A stretch of DNA of 64,000 nucleotides from Methylobacterium frigidaeris (GTDB taxonomy: Bacteria > Pseudomonadota > Alphaproteobacteria > Rhizobiales > Beijerinckiaceae). The stretch covers positions 62,001-126,000 of the forward strand of contig NZ_BPQJ01000021.1 of assembly GCF_022179185.1 (NCBI RefSeq). Reading direction: 5' to 3'. This document shows positions 44,851 to 53,197 of the stretch, piece by piece. Every line of letters starts with the position of its first letter. Position 1 is the first letter of the stretch. The translations under genes were made by a program, and so were the position numbers. Under the pieces are notes generated by a model. That model did no database searches. It saw only the letters and a program-made list of their open reading frames with translations, and had not been told where the DNA came from.

Positions 44851-46056
44851 ATGGCGGTTGAATTGCCGCAGCGCCGTGGGCCGGACCTCGAGCCGCACCG
44901 GCCGCAGGAGACCATCACCGTGCCCGCAGCCGGCCCCGTCGACCGCAGCTCACCGGGAGAGGCGGCGCAAGCCGGCTTCCCGGCGCGTCTCGCCGAATCC
45001 TGGCGGGCGGCCGGGCTGCCGATCCCGCAGCACGCCTGGTTCTGGATCGGCATCCTGCTGCTCAGCGCTGGGGCGGGCCTGCTCTATGACGCGCTGTTCC
45101 AGAACGGCATCCCGCTGGTCGCGGCGATCCACGGCTTCTTCATCGGCGCCTGCGCGCTGCTGATGGAGCGCGGCACCCTGCTGCCGCGGCTGCAGGCGCG
45201 CTTGCGCCGCCTCCCGACCTTCCTCTACGTGCCGATCGCCGAGCTCGCCTATGTCGGCATGATCACGCTCGGCCATGCCACCGGCGGGGTGATCGTCTGG
45301 GGCACGGGGCTCAGCCCCGAGCCCTTCGCGGTGGCGGTGGTGCCCTCGCTCCGGGTCCTGGTCTACGCGCTCGCCGTGTCGGCGCTCCTCGTCTTCGTGG
45401 TGCGGATGCGCGACCTCATCGGCGCCGAGGTCTTCGTCAACCTGCTGGTCGGGCGCTACCACCGGCCGGTGGAGGAGGAGCGCATCTTCCTGTTCATCGA
45501 CGTCGTCGGCTCGACGGCCTACGCGGAGACGCACGGCGCCCTCAAGACCCAGGCCTTCCTCGGCGCGGTCTTCGCGACACTGGCCGAGCCGGTGCGGCGC
45601 TGCCAGGGCTCGACCGACGACTTCATCGGCGACATGGCGATGATTACCTGGCCGATGGCCCGCGGGCTCCAGGGCGCGCGCTGCGTCGCCTGCGTGCTGG
45701 CGATCCAGGACAGCCTGGCCCGGGATGCGGCGGCCTGGCAGGAGCGCTTCGGCGCCGTGCCGCGGATCCGCGCCGCCCTCCATGGCGGGCCGGTGGTCAC
45801 CGCCGAGGTCGGGGTCGACCGGCACAAGATCGCGTATTTCGGCGATGCGGTGAACGTCACCGCCCGGCTCGAGGCCCTGTGCCGCACCCTCGATGCGCCG
45901 GTGCTCATCTCCGGCGACCTCCTGGCCAAGCTGCCGCGCCTGCCCGACGGCGTGCGGGCGCGGCCCTTGGGCGAGCACGCCGTGCGCGGGCGCGACCAGG
46001 TCCTGGCAGTCGCCGCCCTAGAGCACGCGCCGCGCGCCGGGCGCGCCGCCGCCTGA
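44851..46056 (+). CDS. Membrane class III adenylate/guanylate cyclase
   Basis: A 401-residue membrane cyclase with about five or six transmembrane helices in residues 60-195 and a C-terminal class III catalytic domain. The first metal-binding Asp is in FLFIDVVGSTAYAE near residue 214, the second in DDFIGDMAMITW near 258; FGDAVNVTARLEAL near 333 carries the conserved Asn/Arg of the transition-state site. It should make cAMP (or cGMP) from ATP (or GTP). The ATG at 44851 and a GTG at 44919 are both possible. The input signal is unknown. Confidence 0.88.
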   Translation: MAVELPQRRGPDLEPHRPQETITVPAAGPVDRSSPGEAAQAGFPARLAESWRAAGLPIPQHAWFWIGILLLSAGAGLLYDALFQNGIPLVAAIHGFFIGACALLMERGTLLPRLQARLRRLPTFLYVPIAELAYVGMITLGHATGGVIVWGTGLSPEPFAVAVVPSLRVLVYALAVSALLVFVVRMRDLIGAEVFVNLLVGRYHRPVEEERIFLFIDVVGSTAYAETHGALKTQAFLGAVFATLAEPVRRCQGSTDDFIGDMAMITWPMARGLQGARCVACVLAIQDSLARDAAAWQERFGAVPRIRAALHGGPVVTAEVGVDRHKIAYFGDAVNVTARLEALCRTLDAPVLISGDLLAKLPRLPDGVRARPLGEHAVRGRDQVLAVAALEHAPRAGRAAA

Positions 46057-46719
46057 GAGCGAAGCGGGGCCGCTTCGCGAAGACCGGCGCGCCCTCCCCC
46101 GGATCTCGCGCGCCGTCACGCCTCAGTCATCGGCTCATTGCGGGCCGGAGGATGTCCGCTTTCGCCGGTCATCGCCGCCAAGCCGCTAACTTTCGTTGAT
46201 CGAAAACCCGGTCCGCAGCCAGGGATCGGAGAACGCGGCCGCGCGAGGATCGCGATTCGCGACCGATCTCCTCGCGCATGATGAGATCGCGAGACATCAT
46301 ATGCGCCGGTAACCATCGGTGGACGTCTTACCACCTCACGGTTGCTGCCGCCGTGGCGCATCCTGCTGCCCGCCATTATCCACCAACGATGTATGTTCTT
46401 CCTCTCGTCCGAAAGGTGCTGTCGTCACGTGCGCGACATGAGCCGAAGAGGATGGTTCCGGCGCTTCACCCTCAGCCGAGTTGGACGGCCCTCCCGCCAA
46501 CGGTGAGTGCAGCACAACCTCACCCTGCAACCGGCCTCAACAAGAAATTCGGCGAGCGATTGACCGCGAGCCGGCGTTGCTTCTTTTTTCCTTGCAGTTC
46601 CGGCGCCGACATCATAGTTGCACCGTTTAGCAAAGACAGGCAGGCCCTGCGGCAACCGAGTCCTGAAGAGGGAATGTCGAAGCGTCTTGCGGATCTACCC
46701 TGAACAGAGGGCCGTTGTG
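46057..46719. other. Gene-free region of 663 bases before the MucR gene
   Basis: No credible gene; the open frame at 46278-46703 gives a Cys/His/Pro-mixed peptide with no ribosome-binding site. Base composition is lower than nearby, with A/T-rich stretches (46180-46210, 46580-46630). MucR/Ros proteins bind AT-rich DNA and repress their own genes, so this region could hold autoregulatory sites. Confidence 0.45.
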
Positions 46720-47175
46720 ATGAGTGAGAGTGAGGCGTCGACGAACCATATCGGGCTCGCCGCGGATATCGTGGCGGCTTTCGTGAGCAACAATTCGGTT
46801 CCGGTCGCCGACCTGCCGGGCCTGATCACCTCGGTCCATTCCGCGCTGGACGGCCTCAACCGCGGCGCGGTGGCCGAGCCGTCCGAGCCCCTCACCCCGG
46901 CCGTGCCGATCAAGAAGTCGATCATGCCGGACTATCTCGTCTGTCTCGAGGACGGCAAGAAGTTCAAATCGCTCAAGCGCCACCTGCGCACCCGCTACGG
47001 TCTGTCGCCCGAGGATTACCGGACGCGCTGGAATCTCTCGCCCGACTATCCGATGGTAGCGCCCAACTATGCGGCGGCCCGATCGGAACTGGCGAAGACC
47101 ATGGGTCTGGGGCAGCAGCGGCGTAAATCCCAGCGCGGTGGCGGCAGCATCGGGCACGACGAGGCGGAGGACTAA
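46720..47175 (+). CDS. MucR/Ros-family regulator with degenerate zinc finger
   Basis: A 151-residue MucR/Ros-type transcription regulator, a family that controls exopolysaccharide, motility and cell-cycle genes in alphaproteobacteria. The family core is clear: DYLVCLEDGKKFKSLKRHL, then YGLSPEDYRTRWNLSPDYPMVAPNYA. The Cys2His2 finger of Ros is reduced: Cys75 remains, the second Cys is Asp78, His88 remains, and the last His positions read Arg92/Tyr93. Some MucR proteins with Cys/Asp fingers still bind DNA, with or without zinc. The N-terminal helix region (about 10-50) serves for oligomerisation. The ATG at 46720 directly follows an in-frame GTG at 46717. Confidence 0.88.
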   Translation: MSESEASTNHIGLAADIVAAFVSNNSVPVADLPGLITSVHSALDGLNRGAVAEPSEPLTPAVPIKKSIMPDYLVCLEDGKKFKSLKRHLRTRYGLSPEDYRTRWNLSPDYPMVAPNYAAARSELAKTMGLGQQRRKSQRGGGSIGHDEAED

Positions 47176-47236
47176 TCCGCGGGCGGGCCGGAACGGCGCC
47201 CGAGAATACACGCTGTGCTTGTATTGGCTGGGCGTC

Positions 47237-48031
47237 CTAATCCCAGTCGGGATTAGGACGCTCGCCGACGAAGCAGTTGGCCCGGGGCTCGCCTTGCGCC
47301 CGCCGCAGCAGCGGCTCGGTCTCGCGCCCCGCCACCTCGCGGATGATCTTGGTGCGGATCGCCGCCGCGAACTGGTCGCGCTCGCGCACCGGCACCATGA
47401 AGCTGCCGCTGCCACCGATCACGCAGTCGCGGTAATACAGGTCGAGGTCCTTGATGTCCCAGGGCCCGCTGGGCTCGCGGATCATCAGCGGCAGGCCGTT
47501 GATCACGATGCCCTGGCCGACGGCATCGTCCCGCGCCTTGGTCACCGCACGGCCCTGGTTGTTCGGGCCGTCGCCCGAGACGTCGATCACCCGCCTCGTC
47601 GCGTCGAAGCCGCTGCCGGCGAGCAGGCCGGCGGAGAAGTCGATGGCGCTGGCGATCGAGGTCCAGGTCGAGCGCCGGGGCGGGCTCTGGCCCAGCTTCT
47701 CGGCGAAGCCGGTCGCCTCTTCGGGCCCGGCGATCAGCGTCCAGGGCACCACGACCCGCTGGTTGCCGACGCCCGCCCACTCGACGTACGTGACGGCGAT
47801 GCGCCCGACCATGCCCTGGCGGATCGCCTGGTGCACCGCCGGATTGCGGAACGCCTCGATATAGCCCTCCCGCTGGACCGCCTGTTCGTCGCCGGTCATC
47901 GACAGGGAGACGTCGACGGCGAGCACCAGGGCGACGTCGACCTCGACCGGGTCGCCCCCCGCCCGGACGGGGGGGCCGGCCGTTCCCGCGACGAGCAGGC
48001 AGGCGAGAAGCGCGACGACGCGTGATCTCAT
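47237..48031 (-). CDS. DUF1194 protein with von Willebrand A-type domain
   Basis: A 264-residue exported protein of the DUF1194 family. A signal peptide (about residues 1-24) is followed by a von Willebrand A fold with a MIDAS metal site, DVSLSM near residue 40 (DxSxS), and RRVIDVSGDGPNNQG near residue 140 with the later Asp. It is probably periplasmic, and its role is unknown. ATG 48031 gives the signal peptide and has GGGAG about 9 bases upstream. Its 3' end faces the MucR gene. Confidence 0.85.
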   Translation of the reverse strand: MRSRVVALLACLLVAGTAGPPVRAGGDPVEVDVALVLAVDVSLSMTGDEQAVQREGYIEAFRNPAVHQAIRQGMVGRIAVTYVEWAGVGNQRVVVPWTLIAGPEEATGFAEKLGQSPPRRSTWTSIASAIDFSAGLLAGSGFDATRRVIDVSGDGPNNQGRAVTKARDDAVGQGIVINGLPLMIREPSGPWDIKDLDLYYRDCVIGGSGSFMVPVRERDQFAAAIRTKIIREVAGRETEPLLRRAQGEPRANCFVGERPNPDWD

Positions 48032-48315
48032 CCGGGGACTCCCCTGCACCGGCCCGGACGGGCACCGGCGAAACGCCAGGATCGGATGCCCGGCGGCCCG
48101 AATGCAAGCGCCGCGAAGGCCTTGCCTCGACACGCTCCCGTGAGGCTGCGCGCCGCGCGTTCCGTCGGTGGGGAGTGCGACGCGTTCTGCTGTGGATGAG
48201 TCCGGGGACAGACGGTGTCTTAGGCTGGGGACAAGGAGGTCCGACAGAGAGTCCGGACCATTCGGCCGCGCCGCGCGGCACGAGCGTCGTTCTCGAGAAA
48301 CTTGCCCGAGACTCT

Positions 48316-49089
48316 ATGCCGATGCGCCGCCCCTCCAGCCTCGCCGACCGCCTGTTCTGGCCCATCGTGGCCGGGGGTGCGGCGAGCCTGTGGTTCGGCC
48401 CCAAGGCGCTCGCCGTCGCCGGTCTGGCGGTGCTGGCGCTGGTCGTGCACCGGCTCGGGCGCGGCGGACGCTTCCGGCGGCGGGTCCGGGCGATCGCCCG
48501 CCGGCACCGCGAGACCCTCGCCCTGCGCCGCCGGCAGGAGAGCTACGTCGATCCCTACGGCAACGAGATCCTCGATGGCTGGCTGCGCGAGCGCAGCTAC
48601 TTCGCCGAGCGCACGGTGCTGCCGCGGCTGGAGGCCGCGGGCTACGGCGACCTGATCGAGCCGCGCTGGGACGAGATCCTGGACATCGTCGAGGCGGCGT
48701 CCTTGAGCGTCGCGGCGCCGGACGAGGCCGAGGCGCTGCCGGAGGACGGGCTCGCCTACGAGCGCTACTGCGCCGCCCTGCTCGAGCGGGCCGGCTGGGA
48801 GGCGCGCACCACGAAGGCCGCGGGCGACCAGGGCGCCGACGTGGTGGCGGAGCGGGACGGGGTGCGGCTGGTGGTCCAGTGCAAGCGCTACGCGAAGCCG
48901 GTCGGCAACGGCGCGGTGCAGGAGGTGGTGGCGGCCCGCAGCTACTGGAGCGCCGATTGCGCCGCCGTGGTGTCGAATGCCGGGTTCACGCCGGCGGCCC
49001 GCAAGCTGGCGGCGGCGACCGACGTGCTGCTGCTGCACCACGACGCGCTCGCCGCCCTCGGGGCGCGGCCGACGGGACGTCCGCGCTGA
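48316..49089 (+). CDS. Mrr-like restriction endonuclease domain protein with N-terminal membrane helices
   Basis: A 257-residue protein with one or two N-terminal hydrophobic helices (about residues 12-48), an Arg-rich stretch, and a C-terminal Mrr-type PD-(D/E)XK nuclease domain (about 140-250). Catalytic residues are seen as DQGADVVAERDG (Asp) and VVQCKRYAKPVGNGAVQEV (QxK). Many Mrr relatives cut modified DNA; membrane-anchored ones are common and of unknown role. No methyltransferase gene is adjacent. ATG 48316 and 48322 are both possible starts. Confidence 0.85.
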   Translation: MPMRRPSSLADRLFWPIVAGGAASLWFGPKALAVAGLAVLALVVHRLGRGGRFRRRVRAIARRHRETLALRRRQESYVDPYGNEILDGWLRERSYFAERTVLPRLEAAGYGDLIEPRWDEILDIVEAASLSVAAPDEAEALPEDGLAYERYCAALLERAGWEARTTKAAGDQGADVVAERDGVRLVVQCKRYAKPVGNGAVQEVVAARSYWSADCAAVVSNAGFTPAARKLAAATDVLLLHHDALAALGARPTGRPR

Positions 49090-49173
49090 GCGGCCGCGGA
49101 GCCGCGACGGATCACGATTCCGGGCCTTCGATATCGCCCCGTGATCGGCGGGGAGCCGTATCGGGACGAGGCT

Positions 49174-49416
49174 CTAATGCGTCAGTGTGCAGAGATCCCA
49201 GATCCGCTTGAACTCCTGCTGCGCTCGTGCCCGCTGGTCCTCGATCGACACGACAGCGGGGCAGAAGACGTCGGGTTGATCAGCGGAGTCGCCCCGCATG
49301 GCGACGGCCTCGGTGCCATCGGCGAGGTCGCGTGCACCGAGCGGGGCCTGGAGAGGCTTCTGCTGCGACGCATCGAGCATGTCGAGCGGCCGGGACTGAG
49401 TCGGGGCCATTGTCAT
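49174..49416 (-). CDS. Small hypothetical protein (80 aa)
   Basis: Not recognised. A soluble protein with no signal peptide, Gln/Asp-rich, with two Cys (DVFCPAVVS and WDLCTLTH). The strong GAGGAGG about 6 bases before ATG 49416 supports translation. It lies in a lower-GC gap between the Mrr-like and comF genes, both on the other strand. Confidence 0.55.
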   Translation of the reverse strand: MTMAPTQSRPLDMLDASQQKPLQAPLGARDLADGTEAVAMRGDSADQPDVFCPAVVSIEDQRARAQQEFKRIWDLCTLTH

Positions 49417-49636
49417 GATCGTTTCCTCCTCGTTGCCCTTGTTATGCCTAATCTTGCGGCCTCCACTGCCGCGATGCAATGCCTCCCGCCCGAGAAATGG
49501 TCACGGCTAAGCGTTTGCTCTATGCTGTCCCCGCTCGAACACAGCAGGTCGGCCCGATGAGCCACGGATTTCCGCCATCCGGAACGGCAAGCCTGCGCAT
49601 CGGGCGGGCACGCTCCGGATCGGGGGAGCGGCGGTC

Positions 49637-50407
49637 GTGACCGGTCTGCGCCGCCTCGCCGGGATGCCGGGTCTCGCGCTGCGCGGGCTCGTCGGGCTGG
49701 TCTATCCCCCGAGCTGCATCGCCTGCGGGATCGCCACGGCGGTGCCGCACGCCCTCTGCGCCGGCTGCTGGAGCGAGATGCGCTTCATCGAGCGGCCCTA
49801 TTGCGAGCGGCTCGGCACGCCGTTCTCGGTCGATCTCGGGGCGCCCGGCCTGCTCTCGCCGGCGGCGCTCTCGGATCCGCCGGTCTATCAGCGCGCCCGG
49901 GCGGTGGCGCGCTACGACGCCACGGCGCGACGGCTGGTGCAAAGGCTGAAATACGAGGACCGCCTCGACCTCGCAGGCGCTCTCGGGGCGATGATGGCGC
50001 GGGCGGGCGCCGAGCTCATGGCGGAGGCCGATGTCGTGGTGCCGGTGCCGCTCTGGCGCTGGCGGCTGTGGTGGCGGCGCTTCAACCAGGCCGCCCTGCT
50101 CGCCCGGATGGCTACGCGCGGCAGCAACGTGCCGGTGGCGCCCGAGCTGCTGGCCCGGGTGCGGCGCACTCGGGCGCAGGTGGGCCTGAGCCGTGCCGCC
50201 CGGGCCGAGAACCTGCAGGGTGCCTTCCGGGTACCGGAGGCAGGCCGGCCGCATCTGACCGGCCAGCGGGTCCTCCTCGTCGACGACGTGCTGACCACCG
50301 GCGCGACGGCGAACGCCGCCGCCCGGGCGCTGCTGCGCGGCGGGGCGGCGGCGGTCGACGTGCTGGTCTTCGCCCGCGTGGTGAGCGACGGGCGCGATGT
50401 CGTCTAA
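49637..50407 (+). CDS. comF: ComF-family phosphoribosyltransferase-like protein
   Basis: A 256-residue ComF/GntX-type protein linked with DNA uptake and with DNA damage processes. The N-terminal Cys cluster CIACG...CAGCW (near residues 27-45) can bind zinc. The C-terminal phosphoribosyltransferase fold has RRLVQRLKYEDR, VVPVPLWRWRLWWRRFNQA, and the PRPP-binding VLLVDDVLTTGATANAAA near residue 220. It starts with GTG; the nearby ATG-free context makes this the only start. It stands alone. Confidence 0.9.
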   Translation: MTGLRRLAGMPGLALRGLVGLVYPPSCIACGIATAVPHALCAGCWSEMRFIERPYCERLGTPFSVDLGAPGLLSPAALSDPPVYQRARAVARYDATARRLVQRLKYEDRLDLAGALGAMMARAGAELMAEADVVVPVPLWRWRLWWRRFNQAALLARMATRGSNVPVAPELLARVRRTRAQVGLSRAARAENLQGAFRVPEAGRPHLTGQRVLLVDDVLTTGATANAAARALLRGGAAAVDVLVFARVVSDGRDVV

Positions 50408-50517
50408 GCAGACTTGCATTGGCAAGCCAAAGAGTCGTCCGCTTGGATTCTTCTTTCGTTTCAGATTATCGTGGCAAAACCGGCAACCATTTTTGCGAAA
50501 TCTGCTTCGCGGTCAGG

Positions 50518-51777
50518 TCAGGCGCGCTGCACACCCCCGATGACGCCGTCCGGCTTGGCCGACTCCGCGGCATCGACCAGGACCTTGCCGCGGGGGCCGA
50601 CCCAGGCGCCGACCCACTTTCGCGACCATAGGGCGAGGCAGCCGAGCACCACCGCCGTGAAGGCGGCGTAGAACAGGAAGCCCGCCGCGAAGCCGCCGGT
50701 ATACTGCTTCGACAGGCCCATGGCGTTCGGCAGGATGGCGCCGCCGAGCGCCCCGACCTCGCCGATCATCGAGCCCGCCACCGCAGTGTTGGTCGGCCAG
50801 CGCAGGGGCACGAGCTGGAACAGCGCGCCGTTGCCGGCGCCGAGCGCCGCGAAGCAGAACATGAACAGCAGCGTGGTGACGAACAGCGTCGGCGCCGCGG
50901 TGAGCATCAGGAACGAGCCGACGGCGGCGAGCAGCACCACGGTGAGGACCAGGATGCCGCCGATCCGGTCGGCGAAGTAGCCGCCGAGGATGCGGATGCC
51001 GGAGCCCATCAGGGCAGCCAGCATCGTGAGCCGCCCGGCCTCGATCTTGGTGACGGCGAACTGCTCGTAGAAGAAGGTCGGCAGGAAGTTCGACAGGCCG
51101 ATGAAGCCGCCGAAGGTAATGACGTAGATCAGGTTGAAGGCCCAGCCGTCCTTCTCGAACAGGCAGGAGACGTGCTCCTTGAAGCTCTGGTGCTCGCGGT
51201 CCGGCGGCTCCTTGGCGAAGACGATCATCACGGCGAGCGGAATCAGCATGAACACGCCGGCGAAGCCGTAGACCGCCTGCCAGCCATAGGCCTGGGCGAG
51301 GGGCGGGGCGAACAGCACGGCGAGCACGGTGCCGGAATTGCCGGCCCCGGCGATGCCCATCGCCAGGCCCTTGTGCTCCGGCGGGAACCAGCCCGAGCCG
51401 AGGGAGAGCGCCACGCCGAACGAGGCGCCGGCGATGCCGAGCAGCACGCCCATGGCGAGCACGTCGTTGAACGAGTGCACAAGGAAGAAGCCGTAGGCCA
51501 TCGCCAGGACGATCAGCGACATCTCGGTGATCGCGGCGTTCTTGCGCCCGATATACTGGGCGAGCACGCCGAGGGGGAAGCGCATGATCGCGCCAGCGAG
51601 GATCGGCAGCGAGATCATGAATCCGGTCTGAGCCGGTGTGAGCTTGTAGGTCTCGGTGATGAACGGGCCCATGGCACCGTTGAGCACCCAGATCGCGAAG
51701 CAGAAATCGAAGTACAGGAACGCAGCGAACAGGGTCGGGGGGTGACCCGACTTCATGACGGTCTTGAAACTGGCCAT
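50518..51777 (-). CDS. narK: Nitrate/nitrite transporter of the NarK/NasA family
   Basis: A 419-residue 12-helix MFS transporter. The two nitrate signature motifs are visible: GAGNSGTVLAVLFAPPLA near residue 145 and GAGNGALFQLVPLRWP near residue 318, plus SGWFPPEHKGLAMG before the first. It most likely imports nitrate for assimilation, given a nitrogen-type control region: a near-consensus sigma-54 promoter at 51942-51958 and two ANTAR-type hexaloop hairpins in a leader of about 150 bases. The start ATG has GAGG about 8 bases upstream. No nitrate or nitrite reductase gene is in the window. Confidence 0.92.
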   Translation of the reverse strand: MASFKTVMKSGHPPTLFAAFLYFDFCFAIWVLNGAMGPFITETYKLTPAQTGFMISLPILAGAIMRFPLGVLAQYIGRKNAAITEMSLIVLAMAYGFFLVHSFNDVLAMGVLLGIAGASFGVALSLGSGWFPPEHKGLAMGIAGAGNSGTVLAVLFAPPLAQAYGWQAVYGFAGVFMLIPLAVMIVFAKEPPDREHQSFKEHVSCLFEKDGWAFNLIYVITFGGFIGLSNFLPTFFYEQFAVTKIEAGRLTMLAALMGSGIRILGGYFADRIGGILVLTVVLLAAVGSFLMLTAAPTLFVTTLLFMFCFAALGAGNGALFQLVPLRWPTNTAVAGSMIGEVGALGGAILPNAMGLSKQYTGGFAAGFLFYAAFTAVVLGCLALWSRKWVGAWVGPRGKVLVDAAESAKPDGVIGGVQRA

Positions 51778-51872
51778 ATCGGAGCCTCACGCAGCCCCCG
51801 CGGGGGGTCTTCGACGCGCTTCAGGGTGAGGACCGCGAGGCCCGGTGCGTCCCGGTCCCGGTCCTCAGTCTG

Positions 51873-51909
51873 TCGGACATCCCTGTCCAAGGCTCGGGCG
51901 TCTTTGCCC
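51873..51909 (-). promoter_or_regulatory. Two hexaloop hairpins of the ANTAR (NasT/NasR) target type
   Basis: In the narK leader, P1 is GGGC-AAAGAC-GCCC (51909 to 51896) and P2 is TTGGAC-AGGGAT-GTCCGA (51890 to 51873, one G-U pair). Both loops have six bases with A at position 1 and G at 4, the pattern recognised by ANTAR antitermination proteins. A GC-rich hairpin that could end transcription follows (GAGGACCG 51866-51859 with CGGTCCTC 51835-51828). Confidence 0.75.
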
Positions 51910-51941
51910 CGCGGGCCGTGAGGCCAGCCTGCGGGGGGATC

Positions 51942-51958
51942 TGCAGGTCTCGTGCCAA
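51942..51958 (-). promoter_or_regulatory. Sigma-54 promoter of narK
   Basis: On the minus strand: TTGGCACG, AGAC, CTGCA. This matches the -24/-12 consensus at every position but one (C for T in the first base of the -12 box), with GG and GC ten bases apart. Transcription should start near 51931, giving a leader of about 150 bases before narK. Sigma-54 control by NtrC is typical of nitrate assimilation genes. Confidence 0.85.
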
Positions 51959-52018
51959 GTCTCTTACTAGGTCTTGCGCCAAGTGTGCACGAAGGTGATC
52001 CGGTCCTCGTGCCCTCCC

Positions 52019-52037
52019 GCCTGCCTTAAAGGCAGGC
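52019..52037. terminator. Hairpin between yjfB-like gene and the narK promoter
   Basis: GCCTGCCTT (52019-52027), A, then AAGGCAGGC (52029-52037), a perfect stem with almost no loop. It lies 32 bases beyond the 3' end of the small minus-strand gene and probably ends it. Confidence 0.5.
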
Positions 52038-52068
52038 AAGCCTTGACGCAGCCGAGGGCAGCGGGCGC

Positions 52069-52275
52069 CTACACCCGCATGTCGAGCCGCTGACCCTGCC
52101 CGGGCGGGGCCGGGGCAGCGGCCGCCGGGGCCTTCGCCGTCTCGGCCACGAGGCCGGCGACGGAGCGCTCGGCGTCGAGCTGGCGGCGGACCGCGAGCGT
52201 CGCGACCTGCTGGCTGAAGGCGGCGCTCTGCTGGGAGAGGACGCTGGCGGAGAGGGAGGCGGTGTCGATGCTCAT
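52069..52275 (-). CDS. YjfB-like putative motility protein
   Basis: A 68-residue protein similar to the YjfB family of putative motility proteins: SLSASVLSQQSAAFSQQVATLAVRRQLD fits the family's short N-terminal helix pair, followed by an Ala/Pro-rich tail. No signal peptide. Function unproven. It is encoded 43 bases after the ialB stop on the same strand, so it may be co-transcribed. Confidence 0.7.
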   Translation of the reverse strand: MSIDTASLSASVLSQQSAAFSQQVATLAVRRQLDAERSVAGLVAETAKAPAAAAPAPPGQGQRLDMRV

Positions 52276-52318
52276 GCCGTCATCTTTGCGCCCGAACCCT
52301 GATCAGGCGGTGAAGGCC

Positions 52319-52987
52319 TCAGCTCAAGAGCTGCGACATCCGGGCCAGCGCGGCGGCGAAGCCGGCGAGCGGCACCGTGATGGTCTCGGCCTCGCCGTTG
52401 GGCTTGGTGCCGGTGACGCGCAGGTTCACGGCGGTCTTCATCGCATCGGTGGCGACGGTCGGGAAGCTGATCGGCACGATGCAGCCGGCCTGGACGCAGG
52501 AGGTGTAGGGCGCGCCCTTGCCGAGCGTCGCATCGTCGAGCTTGAAGGTCACGCCGGGATCGATCGAGAGTCCGAGCGGCATCAGCATCAGCCCGTTGCT
52601 GCGTCCGTCCTGGGGGGCGTTGAGCTCGATGCTGAAGCGGCGCTGCCCGGTCTGGGCCACGCCTTGCGCCTGCGAGAGCTGGCACTGGCGCTTCTCGTTC
52701 TCGCGGGTGCAGCTGATGGTCCAGTCGCCGTAGACCTCGCTCACCGCGCTCGCGCCGTTGGGCCAGGCGCCGGTCGGGGCCGCCACGGGCGCGGGCGCCG
52801 CCTCGGCCTTCGGGGCCGGCGCGGGCTTCGGGGCCGGGCGGCGGGGCGCAGGCTTCGGCGCGGCCTTGTGGGCCGGAGCCTCGGCCGCAGGCGCGTCGCC
52901 GGCGGGCTCCTCCTGGGCATGGGCGGCCCCTGCGACCAAGGCGGCGAGGACCAGGAGGCTGGCGAGGGACAGGCGGCAGGGCAACAT
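52319..52987 (-). CDS. Invasion-associated locus B (IalB) family protein
   Basis: A 222-residue exported protein with a signal peptide (about residues 1-25), a Pro/Ala/Lys-rich linker (about 26-75; PAPKPAPAPK) and a C-terminal IalB domain starting at YGDWTISCTRENEKRQC. Four conserved Cys (ISC, RQC, TSC and AGC) probably form two disulfides. IalB is an invasion factor in Bartonella; in free-living relatives the role is unknown and is probably envelope-related. ATG 52987 has AGGA about 8 bases upstream; the frame starting at 53005 is less likely. Confidence 0.85.
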   Translation of the reverse strand: MLPCRLSLASLLVLAALVAGAAHAQEEPAGDAPAAEAPAHKAAPKPAPRRPAPKPAPAPKAEAAPAPVAAPTGAWPNGASAVSEVYGDWTISCTRENEKRQCQLSQAQGVAQTGQRRFSIELNAPQDGRSNGLMLMPLGLSIDPGVTFKLDDATLGKGAPYTSCVQAGCIVPISFPTVATDAMKTAVNLRVTGTKPNGEAETITVPLAGFAAALARMSQLLS

Positions 52988-53147
52988 GACGGAAATCCTC
53001 GGCACCCGTCCGCGGCGGGGCGCGAAGCGGGCTTTTGTCTCGCGGCTCCTCTAGAGCGAGGAGCGCCGGAAGGAAAGCCACCGCGGGCGCGATCCCGCTG
53101 TCATGCCTTTGAGATATCTTGGATTTATTCCAATCAGCCGCCGTCGC

Positions 53148-53197
53148 GTCAACCGATGTCCTCATGCCGGATCGGCGTCAGCCGATGTCCTCATGCC
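53148..53197. repeat. Duplicated end of zwf
   Basis: The 21-base sequence at 53177-53197, which encodes the end of zwf (HEDIG and stop), recurs at 53148-53168 with one change, 29 bases away. The copy lies just beyond the stop and would encode the same tail. Confidence 0.85.

Noticed and set aside
46278..46703. Open frame of 141 codons before the MucR gene
   Set aside because: No ribosome-binding site and an unnatural Pro/His/Cys mix; it runs through the likely MucR promoter.
51975..51989. NtrC-like dyad TGCGCCAAGTGTGCA upstream of narK
   Set aside because: The half-site spacing is two bases short of the NtrC consensus and it lies closer to the promoter than usual; suggestive only.
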